A stretch of 31,693 bases of DNA from CAZDUS01 sp044344495 (GTDB lineage: Bacteria > Verrucomicrobiota > Kiritimatiellia > CAIKKV01 > CAITUY01). Shown here one piece after another: positions 15,640 through 26,190 of the stretch; positions within the stretch are counted from its first letter, which is position 1; each line of letters starts with the position of its first letter. The DNA is taken from positions 1-31,693 of the forward strand of contig JBIJCW010000005.1 of the NCBI GenBank assembly GCA_044344495.1, given 5' to 3'. A model generated the notes under the pieces. The model had not been told where the DNA came from and did no database searches. It was given only the letters and a program-made list of their open reading frames with translations. A program made the position numbers and the translations under genes.

Positions 15640-17472
15640 TTACTGGGCGGCCCGGGATTCCAGGGTTTCCCAGCGGTGATAGGCGGCCTCGAGTTCCACG
15701 ATGAGTGCCTCGGCGCGTTGTTTGGCGGCGGTGATTTCGGGGCCGGGTTGGCGGTAGAAGGCGGGATCCGCGAGGCGGGTGTGCCACTGGGCCTGCTCCG
15801 CTTCCAGTGCCTCGATTTTCCCGGGCAGGTCATCCAATTCGCGCCGTTCCCAATCGGAAAGTTTCTTTTTTGCAGACTTGGGGCGCGGTGGGGGGGGCGC
15901 TTTCTTTTCCGGTTCCGGTTCGGGTGGGAGCACGCGGCGCGCCGCCCACTCGTCATAGCCGCCGACGTACTCGTTCACATACCAACCCTCGTTTTCCGCG
16001 AGCCAAGTGTCGGCGCGGTCGGCGGGGTGCTTCTCGAACACGAGGACACTGGTGACCACATCGTTCAGGAAGGCGCGGTCATGGCTGACCAGCAGGACGG
16101 TGCCGGCATAGGATGACAACTGGTCCTCCAGCAGTTCCAAGGTGTCGAGATCCAGATCATTGGTGGGTTCGTCCAGCACGAGGACATTCGAGGGTTGGGT
16201 GAAGAGGCGGGCGAGGAGGAGGCGGTTACGTTCGCCGCCGGAAAGGACGGAGACCGGTTGACGGGCGCGATCCGGGGTGAAAAGGAAATCCTCGAGGTAG
16301 CTGATCACATGGCGCCGGATGCCGTTGATCGTGATGAATTCGCGGCCCTGGGCGATGTTATCGGCCAGTGAGTGTTGTTCGTCGAGTTGGGTTCGAAGTT
16401 GGTCGGAATAGGCGATTTGGAGGTTGGTGCCGTGGGTGATCCGGCCGGTTGGCGGGGTGAGGCTCCCTTCGGCGCCGCCGGGTTCAAGCATCAGGCGCAG
16501 GAGGGTGGTTTTGCCGCAGCCGTTGGGGCCGATGATGCCGACCCGGTCGCCGCGGGTCAGTACGGTGGAGAAGTCGCGGATCAGGGGGCGGGTGTACGCG
16601 AAGGAGACGTTCTCTGCCTTCAGGACGATCTGGCCGGTGCGGTCGGCATCCTGGATGGTCATCCTGACGGTGCCGGTCTGTTCGCGGCGCCGGCTCCGTT
16701 CGGCGCGCAGGGCCTCGAGGGCACGCAGGCGGCCCTGGTTGCGGACGGCCCTGGCGCGGACGCCCTGGCGGCGCCAGGCCTCCTCCTTTTCGAGGAGGCG
16801 GTCGAACTTTTCCTGTTGTTGGGTCTCGGCCTGAAGGGCCTCGGCCTTGCGGCGCAGGAAGGTGTCATAGTCGCAGTTCCAGTCGCTCAGGTGGCCGCGG
16901 TCGAGTTCGACGACGCGCGAGGCGAGGCGGCGGAGGAAGGAACGGTCGTGGGTGATGAAGAGGAAAGTACGGCAGTAGCGCAGGAGGAAGGATTCCAGCC
17001 AAGCGATGGAGTCGAGGTCGAGATGGTTGGTGGGTTCATCGAGGAGGACGACATCGGGGGCCCCGAGGAGGGTATGGGCGAGGAGGACGCGGCGCCGGGT
17101 GCCGCCGGAGAGGGTGTTGAACTCGGCCTCGGGGTTAAGTTGAAGGCGGCTGAGGATCTGGCGGGCTTCGAGGGCGCGGCGGGCCTGGTCGGGGTCCTCA
17201 TGGCCGGGGCAGACGATATCCAGGGTTCGTCCCTGGAGGTGGCCGGGAACCTGTTGGGGCAGGCGGGCGACGCGGATATCGGTGGCCCGGACGACCTGTC
17301 CGGCATCGGGGTTGGTTTCGCCGGCGAGGACACGGAGCATGGAGCTCTTGCCGGAGCCGTTGACGCCGAGGAGGCAGATGCGGTCGCCGCGCTCGATGTG
17401 GAACTCGACATCATCGAGCAACGGTTCACCGCCGAAGCGGAGGCTGACGTTTTTGAGGCTTAGGAGGGCCAT
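15640..17472 (-). CDS. uup: ABC-F family ATPase, Uup-like
   Basis: A 610-residue soluble protein with two ATPase domains: GVNGSGKSS, LSGGTRRR and LLDEPTNHLD in the first; GPNGCGKTT, LSGGERNR and LDEPTNDLD in the second. The interdomain linker is basic. The C-terminal domain has the Uup mark KKLSDWERRELDDLPGKIE followed by a coiled coil with LADPAFY, corresponding to the Uup DNA-binding C-terminal domain. E. coli Uup is linked to ribosome function and to precise excision of transposons. The start at 17472 (MALLSLKN) fits the family; a GTG nine codons upstream is less likely, and neither has a good Shine-Dalgarno. It is the second ABC-F gene in the window and is clearly of a different subfamily from the one at 8515. 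Confidence 0.85.
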   Translation of the reverse strand: MALLSLKNVSLRFGGEPLLDDVEFHIERGDRICLLGVNGSGKSSMLRVLAGETNPDAGQVVRATDIRVARLPQQVPGHLQGRTLDIVCPGHEDPDQARRALEARQILSRLQLNPEAEFNTLSGGTRRRVLLAHTLLGAPDVVLLDEPTNHLDLDSIAWLESFLLRYCRTFLFITHDRSFLRRLASRVVELDRGHLSDWNCDYDTFLRRKAEALQAETQQQEKFDRLLEKEEAWRRQGVRARAVRNQGRLRALEALRAERSRRREQTGTVRMTIQDADRTGQIVLKAENVSFAYTRPLIRDFSTVLTRGDRVGIIGPNGCGKTTLLRLMLEPGGAEGSLTPPTGRITHGTNLQIAYSDQLRTQLDEQHSLADNIAQGREFITINGIRRHVISYLEDFLFTPDRARQPVSVLSGGERNRLLLARLFTQPSNVLVLDEPTNDLDLDTLELLEDQLSSYAGTVLLVSHDRAFLNDVVTSVLVFEKHPADRADTWLAENEGWYVNEYVGGYDEWAARRVLPPEPEPEKKAPPPPRPKSAKKKLSDWERRELDDLPGKIEALEAEQAQWHTRLADPAFYRQPGPEITAAKQRAEALIVELEAAYHRWETLESRAAQ

Positions 17473-17527
17473 GGGGTGTAGCAACAATCGGGCGGGCACC
17501 GACGGGCGGTGAACCCATAAAGCGAAA

Positions 17528-17554
17528 AACGGGCGGACTGCTGGTCCGCCCGTT
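17528..17554 (-). terminator. Intrinsic terminator of the RRM gene
   Basis: Perfect 11-bp stem (17528-17538 with 17544-17554) closing a five-base loop. On the minus strand it is followed directly by TTTTTCGC. It lies 22 bases after the RRM stop codon and before the uup start, so it separates the two transcription units. Confidence 0.8.
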
Positions 17555-17575
17555 CAGTCCATTGGGAACCATTCC

Positions 17576-18001
17576 TTAGTGACGCATTCCTCCGCCACCA
17601 TTCCGGCGACGGCGGGACCGGGCTTCACTGACGGAGACTTTCTGTCCGTCAATCTCCTTGCCGTTCATACCGTTGGCGGCGGCCTGGGCGGATTCGACGC
17701 TACCCATGCTCAGGAAGGCGAAGGGTTTGCGGTCATCGTCCCCGCGTCCGGAGATAAGCCGGACATCGCGGACTTCGCCGAAGCGTTCGAACTGCTTGCG
17801 GATGGCCTGTTCATTGGTCTCGGGGCCCAGGTTGCCCACATAGAGTTCGGTGCTACGGACCACGCGTGAGCCGCCACGGCGGAACCGCAGGCGACTGCCG
17901 AGCAGCACGCCCAGCAGGAATCCCGCCAGGATGGCGGTGATCAGGGTATACAGGGGATAATCACAGGGAATCATCATTGGACATACAGCCATCGTAACCA
18001 T
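17576..18001 (-). CDS. RRM RNA-binding protein with N-terminal membrane anchor
   Basis: 141 residues. Residues ~14-36 (LYTLITAILAGFLLGVLLG) form one hydrophobic helix followed by the basic stretch SRLRFRRGG. An RNA-recognition motif follows at ~52-125, with RNP2 LYVGNL and RNP1 RKPFAFLSM, plus the usual RRM spacing. The tail is Arg/Gly-rich (RSRRRRNGGGGMRH), which is common in cold-inducible bacterial RRM proteins. Bacterial RRM proteins are normally soluble and ~80-110 residues; the helix puts this one at the membrane, probably with the RRM in the cytoplasm. GGAG sits nine bases before the ATG at 18001, which supports keeping the hydrophobic part in the protein. It lies downstream of rpoD and has its own terminator. 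Confidence 0.8.
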   Translation of the reverse strand: MVTMAVCPMMIPCDYPLYTLITAILAGFLLGVLLGSRLRFRRGGSRVVRSTELYVGNLGPETNEQAIRKQFERFGEVRDVRLISGRGDDDRKPFAFLSMGSVESAQAAANGMNGKEIDGQKVSVSEARSRRRRNGGGGMRH

Positions 18002-18039
18002 CTATTGCTCCATTCTGACTTGGCGGGGTTGAATTCCCG

Positions 18040-20034
<1,995 letters not shown>

Positions 20035-20211
20035 GTCTTTCCTCTGTTATCAATCCAATAAAGGCCGATGTCACGACACAATACAACGTCGAACGGTCAA
20101 ATATAGCAGGGAAAAATACCCTGCCAAGCTAATTTTGCGGGGTTCGTAGTGGCTTCGTAGTGGGGAGAGGGGGGGTGGCGTCCGCGCAATTCAGCCATCC
20201 CGGTCAGACGG
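20035..20211. promoter_or_regulatory. rpoD upstream region with hairpin and direct repeat
   Basis: 177 bases between the DJ-1-like gene and rpoD, both on the minus strand. It contains a GCAGGG/CCCTGC hairpin (20106-20111 with 20119-20124, seven-base loop). It also contains a perfect 10-base direct repeat, TTCGTAGTGG, at 20143-20152 and 20154-20163, i.e. one helical turn apart. Neither is followed by a T-run in the right direction. They could be part of rpoD control or of the end of the preceding transcript. I could not find a convincing -35/-10 pair. Confidence 0.4.
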
Positions 20212-20757
20212 TCATGGCAGGATCATGGCTTTGCCGAGGGCGAGGGCCTTGTCGGTATCCGTGAGCAGGCGGACGAGGGTCAGGGCGAACTCGAATGAGG
20301 TGCCGGGGCCTTGGCTGGTGATGAGGCGGTTGTCCACGACAACCCGGTCGTTCAGGCGTGGGGTTGCGGTCAGTTGGGCGGCGACGCCGGGATGGCAGGT
20401 GACGCGGCGTCCGTCGAGGATACCGGCCTTTTGGAGGACGAGCGGTCCGGCGCAGATGGCGGCGATCCATTTTCCGGCCAGGTCGAACGAACGGACCGTA
20501 TCGAGAATCCGGGCGTCGTTCATGAGTCGGTTGACTCCCTCGGCGCCGCCGGGAATGGCCAGGACATCAAAGGTATCGGGTTTGAGGGTTTGCCAGGGGT
20601 GATCGGGGACGAGTCGGACGCCGCGCGAGGCGGTGACGGGGTTGCCGGCCAGGCCGGCGGTGACGACTTCCAATCCGGCTCGGCGGAGCACGTCGATCAG
20701 GATGACGGCCTCCATTTCCTCAACGCCGTCCGCGAGCGGGATGAGAACGCTCGGCAT
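20212..20757 (-). CDS. DJ-1/PfpI superfamily protein (YajL-like)
   Basis: 181 residues, the normal length of YajL/DJ-1. It has the DGVEEMEAV segment supplying the conserved acidic residue near the active site, IPGGAEGVN, and the nucleophile elbow AAICAGPLVL with the catalytic Cys. The C-terminal ITSQGPGTSFEFAL is typical of the DJ-1/ThiJ branch rather than the PfpI proteases. Members act in oxidative-stress or carbonyl protection; the exact chemistry (glyoxalase, chaperone or deglycase) is disputed in the literature. It starts two bases after the stop of the zinc-peptidase gene, so the two form a coupled pair. Confidence 0.88.
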   Translation of the reverse strand: MPSVLIPLADGVEEMEAVILIDVLRRAGLEVVTAGLAGNPVTASRGVRLVPDHPWQTLKPDTFDVLAIPGGAEGVNRLMNDARILDTVRSFDLAGKWIAAICAGPLVLQKAGILDGRRVTCHPGVAAQLTATPRLNDRVVVDNRLITSQGPGTSFEFALTLVRLLTDTDKALALGKAMILP

Positions 20758-20759
20758 GG

Positions 20760-21455
20760 TCAGTCATCCCGTCGTCCGCCGATCAGGCCGGCGCGGTAGA
20801 GGTAATAGAGCAGGGTCAGCAATGCGGTGACGGCCGAGGCCACGTAGGTGAGGAAGGCGGCGTTCAGGACGCGGCCGGCATCCTCCTGTTCCTGATAGGA
20901 GACGATGCCGGCTGAGACCATCAGGCGCCGGGCGCGGACGGAGGCGTCCCATTCCACGGGGAGGGTGACAATGGAGAAGGCGACCACGAGGGCGAAGAGG
21001 AGGGTGCCGGCGAGGATCAATCTGGGGCTATGGAAGAACATGCCGATGAGGAAGAAGATATAGGAGCCGAAACTGCCGAACTGGGTGGCGGGCACAAGGG
21101 CGGTTCGCAGGCCGAGCCAGGCGTAGCCGGTGGCGTGTTGCAGGGCATGGCCGGCCTCATGGCAGGCGACGCCGATGGCGGCGAGCGAGGTGGATCCGTA
21201 GACGTCGGGGGAGAGGCGCAGGGTGCGGGAGGTGGGGTCGTAATGATCGCTCAGGACTCCGTCGACGGGTTCGACGGCGACATCGCGCAGGCCCTGCTGG
21301 TCCAGCAGGCGTCGGGCGGCGACGGCGCCGGTGGCGCCCAACTGGGATGGGACCTTTGAGTATTTGCTGAAGGTCATCTTGACCTTGATGGTGGCATAGA
21401 TGGCCAGCAGCATTCCGGGTCCGACGAAAAGAAAGTAAAGTGGATCAAACATCAT
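20760..21455 (-). CDS. Zinc metallopeptidase, YugP family (membrane)
   Basis: 231 residues. An N-terminal hydrophobic helix (LYFLFVGPGMLLAIYA) is followed by a soluble stretch ending in the zinc motif HEAGH (~99-103, within ACHEAGHALQHATGY). Three to four further membrane helices (FGSYIFFLIGMFF, LILAGTLLFALVVAFSIV, TALLTLLYYLY) come after it. Between the helices is LPVEWDASVRAR, a conserved YugP/PF04298 segment with the acidic third-ligand candidate. The length matches the family. An AGGATG precedes the ATG pair at 21450-21455. The physiological substrate is unknown. Confidence 0.88.
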   Translation of the reverse strand: MMFDPLYFLFVGPGMLLAIYATIKVKMTFSKYSKVPSQLGATGAVAARRLLDQQGLRDVAVEPVDGVLSDHYDPTSRTLRLSPDVYGSTSLAAIGVACHEAGHALQHATGYAWLGLRTALVPATQFGSFGSYIFFLIGMFFHSPRLILAGTLLFALVVAFSIVTLPVEWDASVRARRLMVSAGIVSYQEQEDAGRVLNAAFLTYVASAVTALLTLLYYLYRAGLIGGRRDD

Positions 21456-21531
21456 GGTGTATTCATCCTGTCAAAACGGGTGCAATTTTACCAAAGGGGC
21501 GGCGGAGTGGCAAGCAGATGGATGGGGGCGA

Positions 21532-22542
21532 TCAGCCGGCGGACTGGCAGACGGTGATCGTGGCCACGCCGACGATGTCATCGGCGGTGCAGCCGCGGGA
21601 CAGGTCGTTGATCGGTTTGGTCAATCCCTGCATGATGGGCCCGTAGGCGGCAGCACCGGCGAGGCGTTCGGCCAATTTGTAACCGATGTTGCCGGCCTGA
21701 AGGTCCGGGAAGACCAGGATGTTGGCGGTGCCCTTCAGCGGGCTATCGGGACATTTCTTGGCGGCGACGGCCGGGACAATGGCGGAGTCGAGTTGCATTT
21801 CGCCATCCACAAGGGCGTCGAGTTTCAATTCCGCCACGCGTTGCCGGGCAAGACGGGTGGCGAGGGTCATTTTGTCGACCAGCGGGCCGGAGGCGCTACC
21901 CCGGGTGGAGAAGGAGAGGAGGGCGACCCGGGGCTGGCCGGGCATGAGTGCCTTGAAGGAGTAGATGGTGGAAACCACGATATCCACGAGTTGCTCGGCC
22001 GTGGGGTTCTGGTTGACGCCGCAGTCGGCGAAGAACAGGACGGGGTCCCCGGCGGGGGCCGGATGGGTCAGTTCCATGGCGAAGAAACTGCTGGCGGTCT
22101 TGATGCCGGGGGCGGGTCCGATGCAATGGAAAGCGGTGCGGACCATATCGGGTGTGGAGGCGATGCTGCCGGCGACGAGGCCATCGGCGAGGCCCTGGCG
22201 GACCATCATGTTGCCGAAATACAGGCGGTCCTTCATCAGTTTGCGGGCTTGTTCCAGTGTGACCCCCTTATGCTTGCGGAGTTCCTGGAAGGCGGCGGCC
22301 AGTGTTTCGGTATCGGCGGAGGCAAGGTAGTCCAGCACGGTGACCGGCAACCCTTCGAACGAGACGCCGGTGCTGGAGGAGGCGGCCTCCGCCGGTGTGG
22401 CGAGGATGATGACGCGGGCGGCGATGCCGGCGCGGGCGATTTTGGCAGCCGCCTGCATGACACGGGGATCGTGACCTTCGGGAAGGACGAGGGTGCGGCG
22501 GGCGGCGCGGGCCTTGGGAATCAGGCTATCGAGAAGTGACAT
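21532..22542 (-). CDS. pta: Phosphate acetyltransferase
   Basis: 336 residues, the short single-domain Pta without the E. coli-type N-terminal DRTGG part. It converts acetyl-CoA and phosphate to acetyl phosphate. The sequence begins with LVLPEGHDPRVMQAA, contains GLVAGS, FFADCGVNQNP and VALLSFSTRGSA, and ends with PDLQAGNIGYKLAERLAGA and GPIMQGLTKPINDLSRG, the conserved CoA/phosphate-site region. AAGGA lies upstream of the ATG at 22542. The gene follows ackA after 18 bases in the same operon, so the pair makes acetate and ATP, pointing to a fermentative lifestyle. Confidence 0.93.
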   Translation of the reverse strand: MSLLDSLIPKARAARRTLVLPEGHDPRVMQAAAKIARAGIAARVIILATPAEAASSSTGVSFEGLPVTVLDYLASADTETLAAAFQELRKHKGVTLEQARKLMKDRLYFGNMMVRQGLADGLVAGSIASTPDMVRTAFHCIGPAPGIKTASSFFAMELTHPAPAGDPVLFFADCGVNQNPTAEQLVDIVVSTIYSFKALMPGQPRVALLSFSTRGSASGPLVDKMTLATRLARQRVAELKLDALVDGEMQLDSAIVPAVAAKKCPDSPLKGTANILVFPDLQAGNIGYKLAERLAGAAAYGPIMQGLTKPINDLSRGCTADDIVGVATITVCQSAG

Positions 22543-22560
22543 GGTTGGATCCTTGTTGGG

Positions 22561-23841
22561 TCAGGGTTTGGTGGAAGCAAGATTGAGTTCGTGGCAAACG
22601 GGGGGTGTGCACGGCACGGTCAGGAGGCGCACGGTTTCGCGGGCGATCATCAGTTCCTCGTTCGTGGGCATGACAATGGCCTGCAGTGTGCTTGGCGGGG
22701 TACTGATGACGGCCGGTTTGCCGATGGCTTTTCCATTGGCTGTCTTGTCGAGGAAGCAACCCAGGCAGGCGAGGCGTTCGATGACCTGTTCGCGGATGGC
22801 GGCGCTGTTCTCGCCGATGCCGCCGGTGAAGATGATGGCATCGGCGCCGCCGAGGATGGTGTGGTAGGCGCCGATGTAGGAAACCAGGCGGTGGACGAAC
22901 ATGCGGATGGCGCGCTGGGCCTGGACATTGCCGCTTTCGGCGGCGGCCAGATTGTCCCGCATGTCGCCGCTGATGCCGGAAACGCCGAGCAGGCCGCTGC
23001 CCTTATTCAGCAGTTTATCGATCTCGTCGGCGGACATGCCGCGGCGTGAGAGGTAGAGGACGACGGCGGGATCGATGTCACCACAGCGGGTGCCCATGAC
23101 GAGGCCGTTCAGCGGGGTCATGCCCATGCTGGTGTCGAGGACGTTGCCGCGTTCGATGGCGGCGATGCTGGCGCCGTTGCCGAGGTGGGCGGTGATGAGG
23201 TTTAGCTCACCCAGTGGTTTGCCGATCAGGTTGGCGGTGGCATAGGCCACGAATTTGTGCGACGTGCCATGGAAGCCGTATTTGCGGATGCCGTACTTCT
23301 TATAGTAGTCATAGGGGATGGCGTAGAGGTAGGAGGATGGCGGCATGGCATGGTGGAAGGCGGTGTCGAAAACGGCCACGGCCGGGATATTCGGGAAGAC
23401 GCGTTCGCAGGCCTCGATGGCGCCTAGATTGGGCGGGTTGTGCAGGGGGGCCAGGCTAAAGCATTCGCGGATGGTGTGCTTGACGGCATCGGTGATGGTG
23501 ACCGAGTCATGGAACGTCTCGCCGCCGTGAACGACGCGGTGCCCGATGGCCTCGACTTCGGCGAGGCTTTTCAGGACGCCAGCTTCGGGGTCGATCAGCC
23601 GGTTGCAGACCAGACGCAGGGCTTCGTCATGCGTGGAGATGATGGCCTGTTCCTTGAATGTGGTGCCATCGTGGCGTTCGTATTTAAGGAACGGCTCGTT
23701 TTGTCCGATGCGTTCGACGATGCCGCGGGCGAGCATGCGTTCGTTTTCCATGGAGAACATGGTGAACTTGAGCGAGGAACTTCCGGCGTTAATGACAAGG
23801 ACATAAACGGGGGCGCGGCGTGATTGAGGCGAATTTGGCAT
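22561..23841 (-). CDS. ackA: Acetate kinase
   Basis: 426 residues from the ATG at 23841; the frame runs further upstream but that part is not AckA-like. It transfers phosphate from acetyl phosphate to ADP. Motifs: VLVINAGSSSLKF at the N-terminus, GHRVVHGGE, FDTAFHHAMP, KYGFHGTSH, HLGNGAS with GTRCGDIDPAV, and FTGGIGENS near the end. All expected ASKHA-fold acetate-kinase blocks are present. It is slightly longer than the usual ~400 because of the N-terminal MPNSPQSRR extension. There is no strong Shine-Dalgarno; a CCGCC/GGCGG mini-hairpin lies 17-33 bases upstream of the start (23858-23874). It is the first gene of ackA-pta. Confidence 0.94.
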   Translation of the reverse strand: MPNSPQSRRAPVYVLVINAGSSSLKFTMFSMENERMLARGIVERIGQNEPFLKYERHDGTTFKEQAIISTHDEALRLVCNRLIDPEAGVLKSLAEVEAIGHRVVHGGETFHDSVTITDAVKHTIRECFSLAPLHNPPNLGAIEACERVFPNIPAVAVFDTAFHHAMPPSSYLYAIPYDYYKKYGIRKYGFHGTSHKFVAYATANLIGKPLGELNLITAHLGNGASIAAIERGNVLDTSMGMTPLNGLVMGTRCGDIDPAVVLYLSRRGMSADEIDKLLNKGSGLLGVSGISGDMRDNLAAAESGNVQAQRAIRMFVHRLVSYIGAYHTILGGADAIIFTGGIGENSAAIREQVIERLACLGCFLDKTANGKAIGKPAVISTPPSTLQAIVMPTNEELMIARETVRLLTVPCTPPVCHELNLASTKP

Positions 23842-24175
23842 AATTAGCTCGTTATTTCCGCCAAACCGGGGCGGATTGTCTTGAACAACACCCCGTCGGA
23901 TTTCAGGCGCGTACGCTTTCGTTTGGTTTATTCCGGACGAGGCCACAAATATCAAGGTGGCATGATGTCACAACGACGAGCGGGCCTTCAAGTAGATTTG
24001 AGACCGGGAAGTCTAATTTCAAGATGTGCGATTCGTTAATTTGACAAGATTGCCAGGGCGGTAACTCTCCGTGGTGCGAACATCGAGATTGAGTTGTCGG
24101 CAGCCATACGGGAGCCATGCGGGGCGTGGGTCAGTGCGGTTTATTGCGATCTTTTTTCCTGCTGGCTGGCGGCAA
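23842..24175. other. 334-base gene-free region between ackA and the FAD oxidoreductase
   Basis: No ORF with coding character on either strand. It must hold the ackA promoter on the minus strand. Weak candidates such as TTGTGA-16-TATTTG or TTGATA-17-AATAAA can be drawn there, but neither is convincing. The base composition is visibly more AT-rich around 23880-24050 than the flanking genes. No tRNA, no repeat and no clear terminator is visible. Confidence 0.5.
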
Positions 24176-25780
24176 TCACGGCAGGTCACAGCGGTCTCGA
24201 TGCAACAGCATTTCCGCCTGTTTCAATCCGTCGATGGCGGCGCTGACGATGCCACCGGCGGCGCCGGCGCCTTCGCCCGCCAGGCGCAGACCCGGCAGGG
24301 TTGACTCCAGGGTTGCCGGGTCACGTTGGAACCGCAACGGCAGGGAGATGCGTGTCTCCAGTCCGACGAACTGGCCCTGGGCGATGAATCCAGGGATACG
24401 CTTGTCAAAGGAGGCCAGTGCCCGGGCGATGCCTTGGGCCAGGAGGGGTGGAAGCAAAGTGTCGATGCGGCTGGCCGTCAACGCAAAGGGCCAGGTCGAG
24501 GGAGCCAGGGTTCCGGTTTTCCGTCCCAGGAAATCCGCCGCCCGCTGTGCTGGTGCGGACCAGGCGGTTCCGCCCGATTCCCAGGCGCGGCGTTCCAAAG
24601 TTTCAAGGGCGGCGAGGCTGGCCAGGGGATCCGATGTTTCGGGAGCGGCGACGCTGCCGATCAGTGCCGCGTTGGCATAGCCGGAATCACGTCGATAGCG
24701 CGATCCGCCATTGGTGCACAAGAAACCATCGGCTGTGGAACAAGGCAGCAGTTCACCGCCGGGGCACATGCAGAACGAGGTTATTCCCGGGAGTTCGCCT
24801 TCCGGACGGTGTGAAATCTGGTAGGATGCCGCGCCCAGCGCCGGAACTTCATCGGCACCCAACAGGCGTCGGTTGATCAGGACTTGCGGATGTTCAATTC
24901 GTACGCCGACCTGCCAGGGCCTGGCCTGGCAGGCGACGCCCTGGGCGACGATCCGCCGGATCAGGTCGCGGGCGCTGTGGCCGATGGCCAGGATGGTTTG
25001 TTCCGATTCAACCCTGGCGCCGTCTGCCAGGACAACACCACGACACCGGCCATCGGAAACCAGTAATTCCTTGACCTGGTGTTTAAAGGCAAACGTCCCG
25101 CCCAGGGCGATAATTTCCTGGCGGAGACAGGCAACGACATGGGGCAGTACGTCGGATCCGATGTGCGGATGCGCGTCATAGGCGATCCGGGCGCCAGCGT
25201 GGTTTTTGACGAGCAGTGCCACGACAAGGCGGACCCGTGGATCCCGCAGGCGCGTGTAGAGTTTGCCGTCGGAGTAGGTTCCGGCGCCTCCTTCGCCGTA
25301 CAGATAGTTTGCTTCGGGGTCGATCGTGTGTTGTTCGCGCAGGTTCTGGATGGCCAGGGCACGCTCCTCCACGGTGGGGCCGCGCTCCAGAATCAGGGGG
25401 TTGCAACCGTGCCGGGCCAGGAGCCAGGCGGCGAAGAGGCCGGCCGGGCCGGTCCCGACCACGATCGGTTGCGTCGGTTTTTGGCGAGGGATGAAATCCG
25501 CCTCAAGGAAGGGGTCCGGTTCATCGGGGGATGGGGTTAATGTTGTGGTTCCGGCCGCCTGCGAATCGATCTGTGCGATCAGGCGGTAGTCCAGGCGCAG
25601 GCGCCCCTTCTGGCGGGCGTCCAGGCTGCGGTGCAGGATTTTGTAGCCGACCACAGCGGGATCAGGCAGGCCGAGATGACGGGCAATGGCCGGACCCAGG
25701 TGCCGATCGAGCGCCGGATCAAGGCGCAGGGGTCCGGTGAGGAGAAGGGGGAGGTCAACGCGTTGGGGGATGGTATTCAC
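24176..25780 (-). CDS. FAD-dependent oxidoreductase (COG2509-like)
   Basis: 534 residues from the GTG at 25780, which overlaps the vapC stop as GTGA; further upstream the frame only reads vapC in another frame. The N-terminal ~85 residues form a small domain (LRLDYRLIAQID at its end). A Rossmann FAD site follows, PIVVGTGPAGLFAAWLLARHG, then an acidic ILERGP. The C-terminus is GLRLAGEGAGAAGGIVSAAIDG, the second FAD-contacting motif. A segment FCMCPGGELLP contains two cysteines and is typical of the COG2509 'uncharacterized FAD-dependent dehydrogenase' family. The biological substrate is unknown. No good Shine-Dalgarno is present, so translation probably depends on vapC. Confidence 0.82.
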   Translation of the reverse strand: MNTIPQRVDLPLLLTGPLRLDPALDRHLGPAIARHLGLPDPAVVGYKILHRSLDARQKGRLRLDYRLIAQIDSQAAGTTTLTPSPDEPDPFLEADFIPRQKPTQPIVVGTGPAGLFAAWLLARHGCNPLILERGPTVEERALAIQNLREQHTIDPEANYLYGEGGAGTYSDGKLYTRLRDPRVRLVVALLVKNHAGARIAYDAHPHIGSDVLPHVVACLRQEIIALGGTFAFKHQVKELLVSDGRCRGVVLADGARVESEQTILAIGHSARDLIRRIVAQGVACQARPWQVGVRIEHPQVLINRRLLGADEVPALGAASYQISHRPEGELPGITSFCMCPGGELLPCSTADGFLCTNGGSRYRRDSGYANAALIGSVAAPETSDPLASLAALETLERRAWESGGTAWSAPAQRAADFLGRKTGTLAPSTWPFALTASRIDTLLPPLLAQGIARALASFDKRIPGFIAQGQFVGLETRISLPLRFQRDPATLESTLPGLRLAGEGAGAAGGIVSAAIDGLKQAEMLLHRDRCDLP

Positions 25781-26190
25781 GGTGGTGACACACTGATGGG
25801 AACTGGCCAGAGCAGAAGGCCCGCAACGTTTGCAAAGTGGGTATCGTAGGTTACCAAATGCGAACCGCTTTCGGTCGCATGGGCGGCAATCCAAACGTCG
25901 TTGATGGGAATCGGCGTACCCGCCGTTTTGAGTCGGTGTTTGATGGTGCCAAAAATATCCGATGTTTCCCGTGTGGCGGTCAGGATGCGCACGGTGGGGC
26001 GACGCAGGAAATCGTCCAGTTGTGCGCGGTTCGCCGATTCCTTGTCCCCGCCTTTGAAGCCGGCATACAGTTCACCCAGGACGAAGATGGACATAAAGAC
26101 CGTATCGGCAATGCCCAAGGCATTGAGTACATCCACGTTTCCGCGTAGCAGGTGCGTATAAGCATTGGTGTCCAATAGTAGTTTCTTCAC
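25777..26190 (-). CDS. vapC: PIN-domain ribonuclease toxin VapC
   Basis: A 137-residue type II toxin. The four acidic metal-ligand positions of PIN RNases are visible: Asp7 (LLLDTNAYTHLL), Glu40 (LGELYAGF), Asp98 (INDVWIAAHA) and Asp116 (VTYDTHF). VapC toxins cleave tRNA or rRNA and are held inactive by VapB. The start is GTG at 26190, overlapping the antitoxin stop as GTGA, with GGA/GGAAG upstream. All active-site residues are intact, so the toxin looks functional. The stop again overlaps the GTG of the next gene as GTGA. Confidence 0.92.
   Translation of the reverse strand: MKKLLLDTNAYTHLLRGNVDVLNALGIADTVFMSIFVLGELYAGFKGGDKESANRAQLDDFLRRPTVRILTATRETSDIFGTIKHRLKTAGTPIPINDVWIAAHATESGSHLVTYDTHFANVAGLLLWPVPISVSPP

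Noticed and set aside
21454..22539. 361-codon open frame opposite pta
   Set aside because: Antisense shadow with Gly/Asp-rich composition and no family resemblance.
24041..24046. Perfect TTGACA on the plus strand in the ackA upstream region
   Set aside because: No -10 element lies 16-18 bases downstream, and no plus-strand gene follows.
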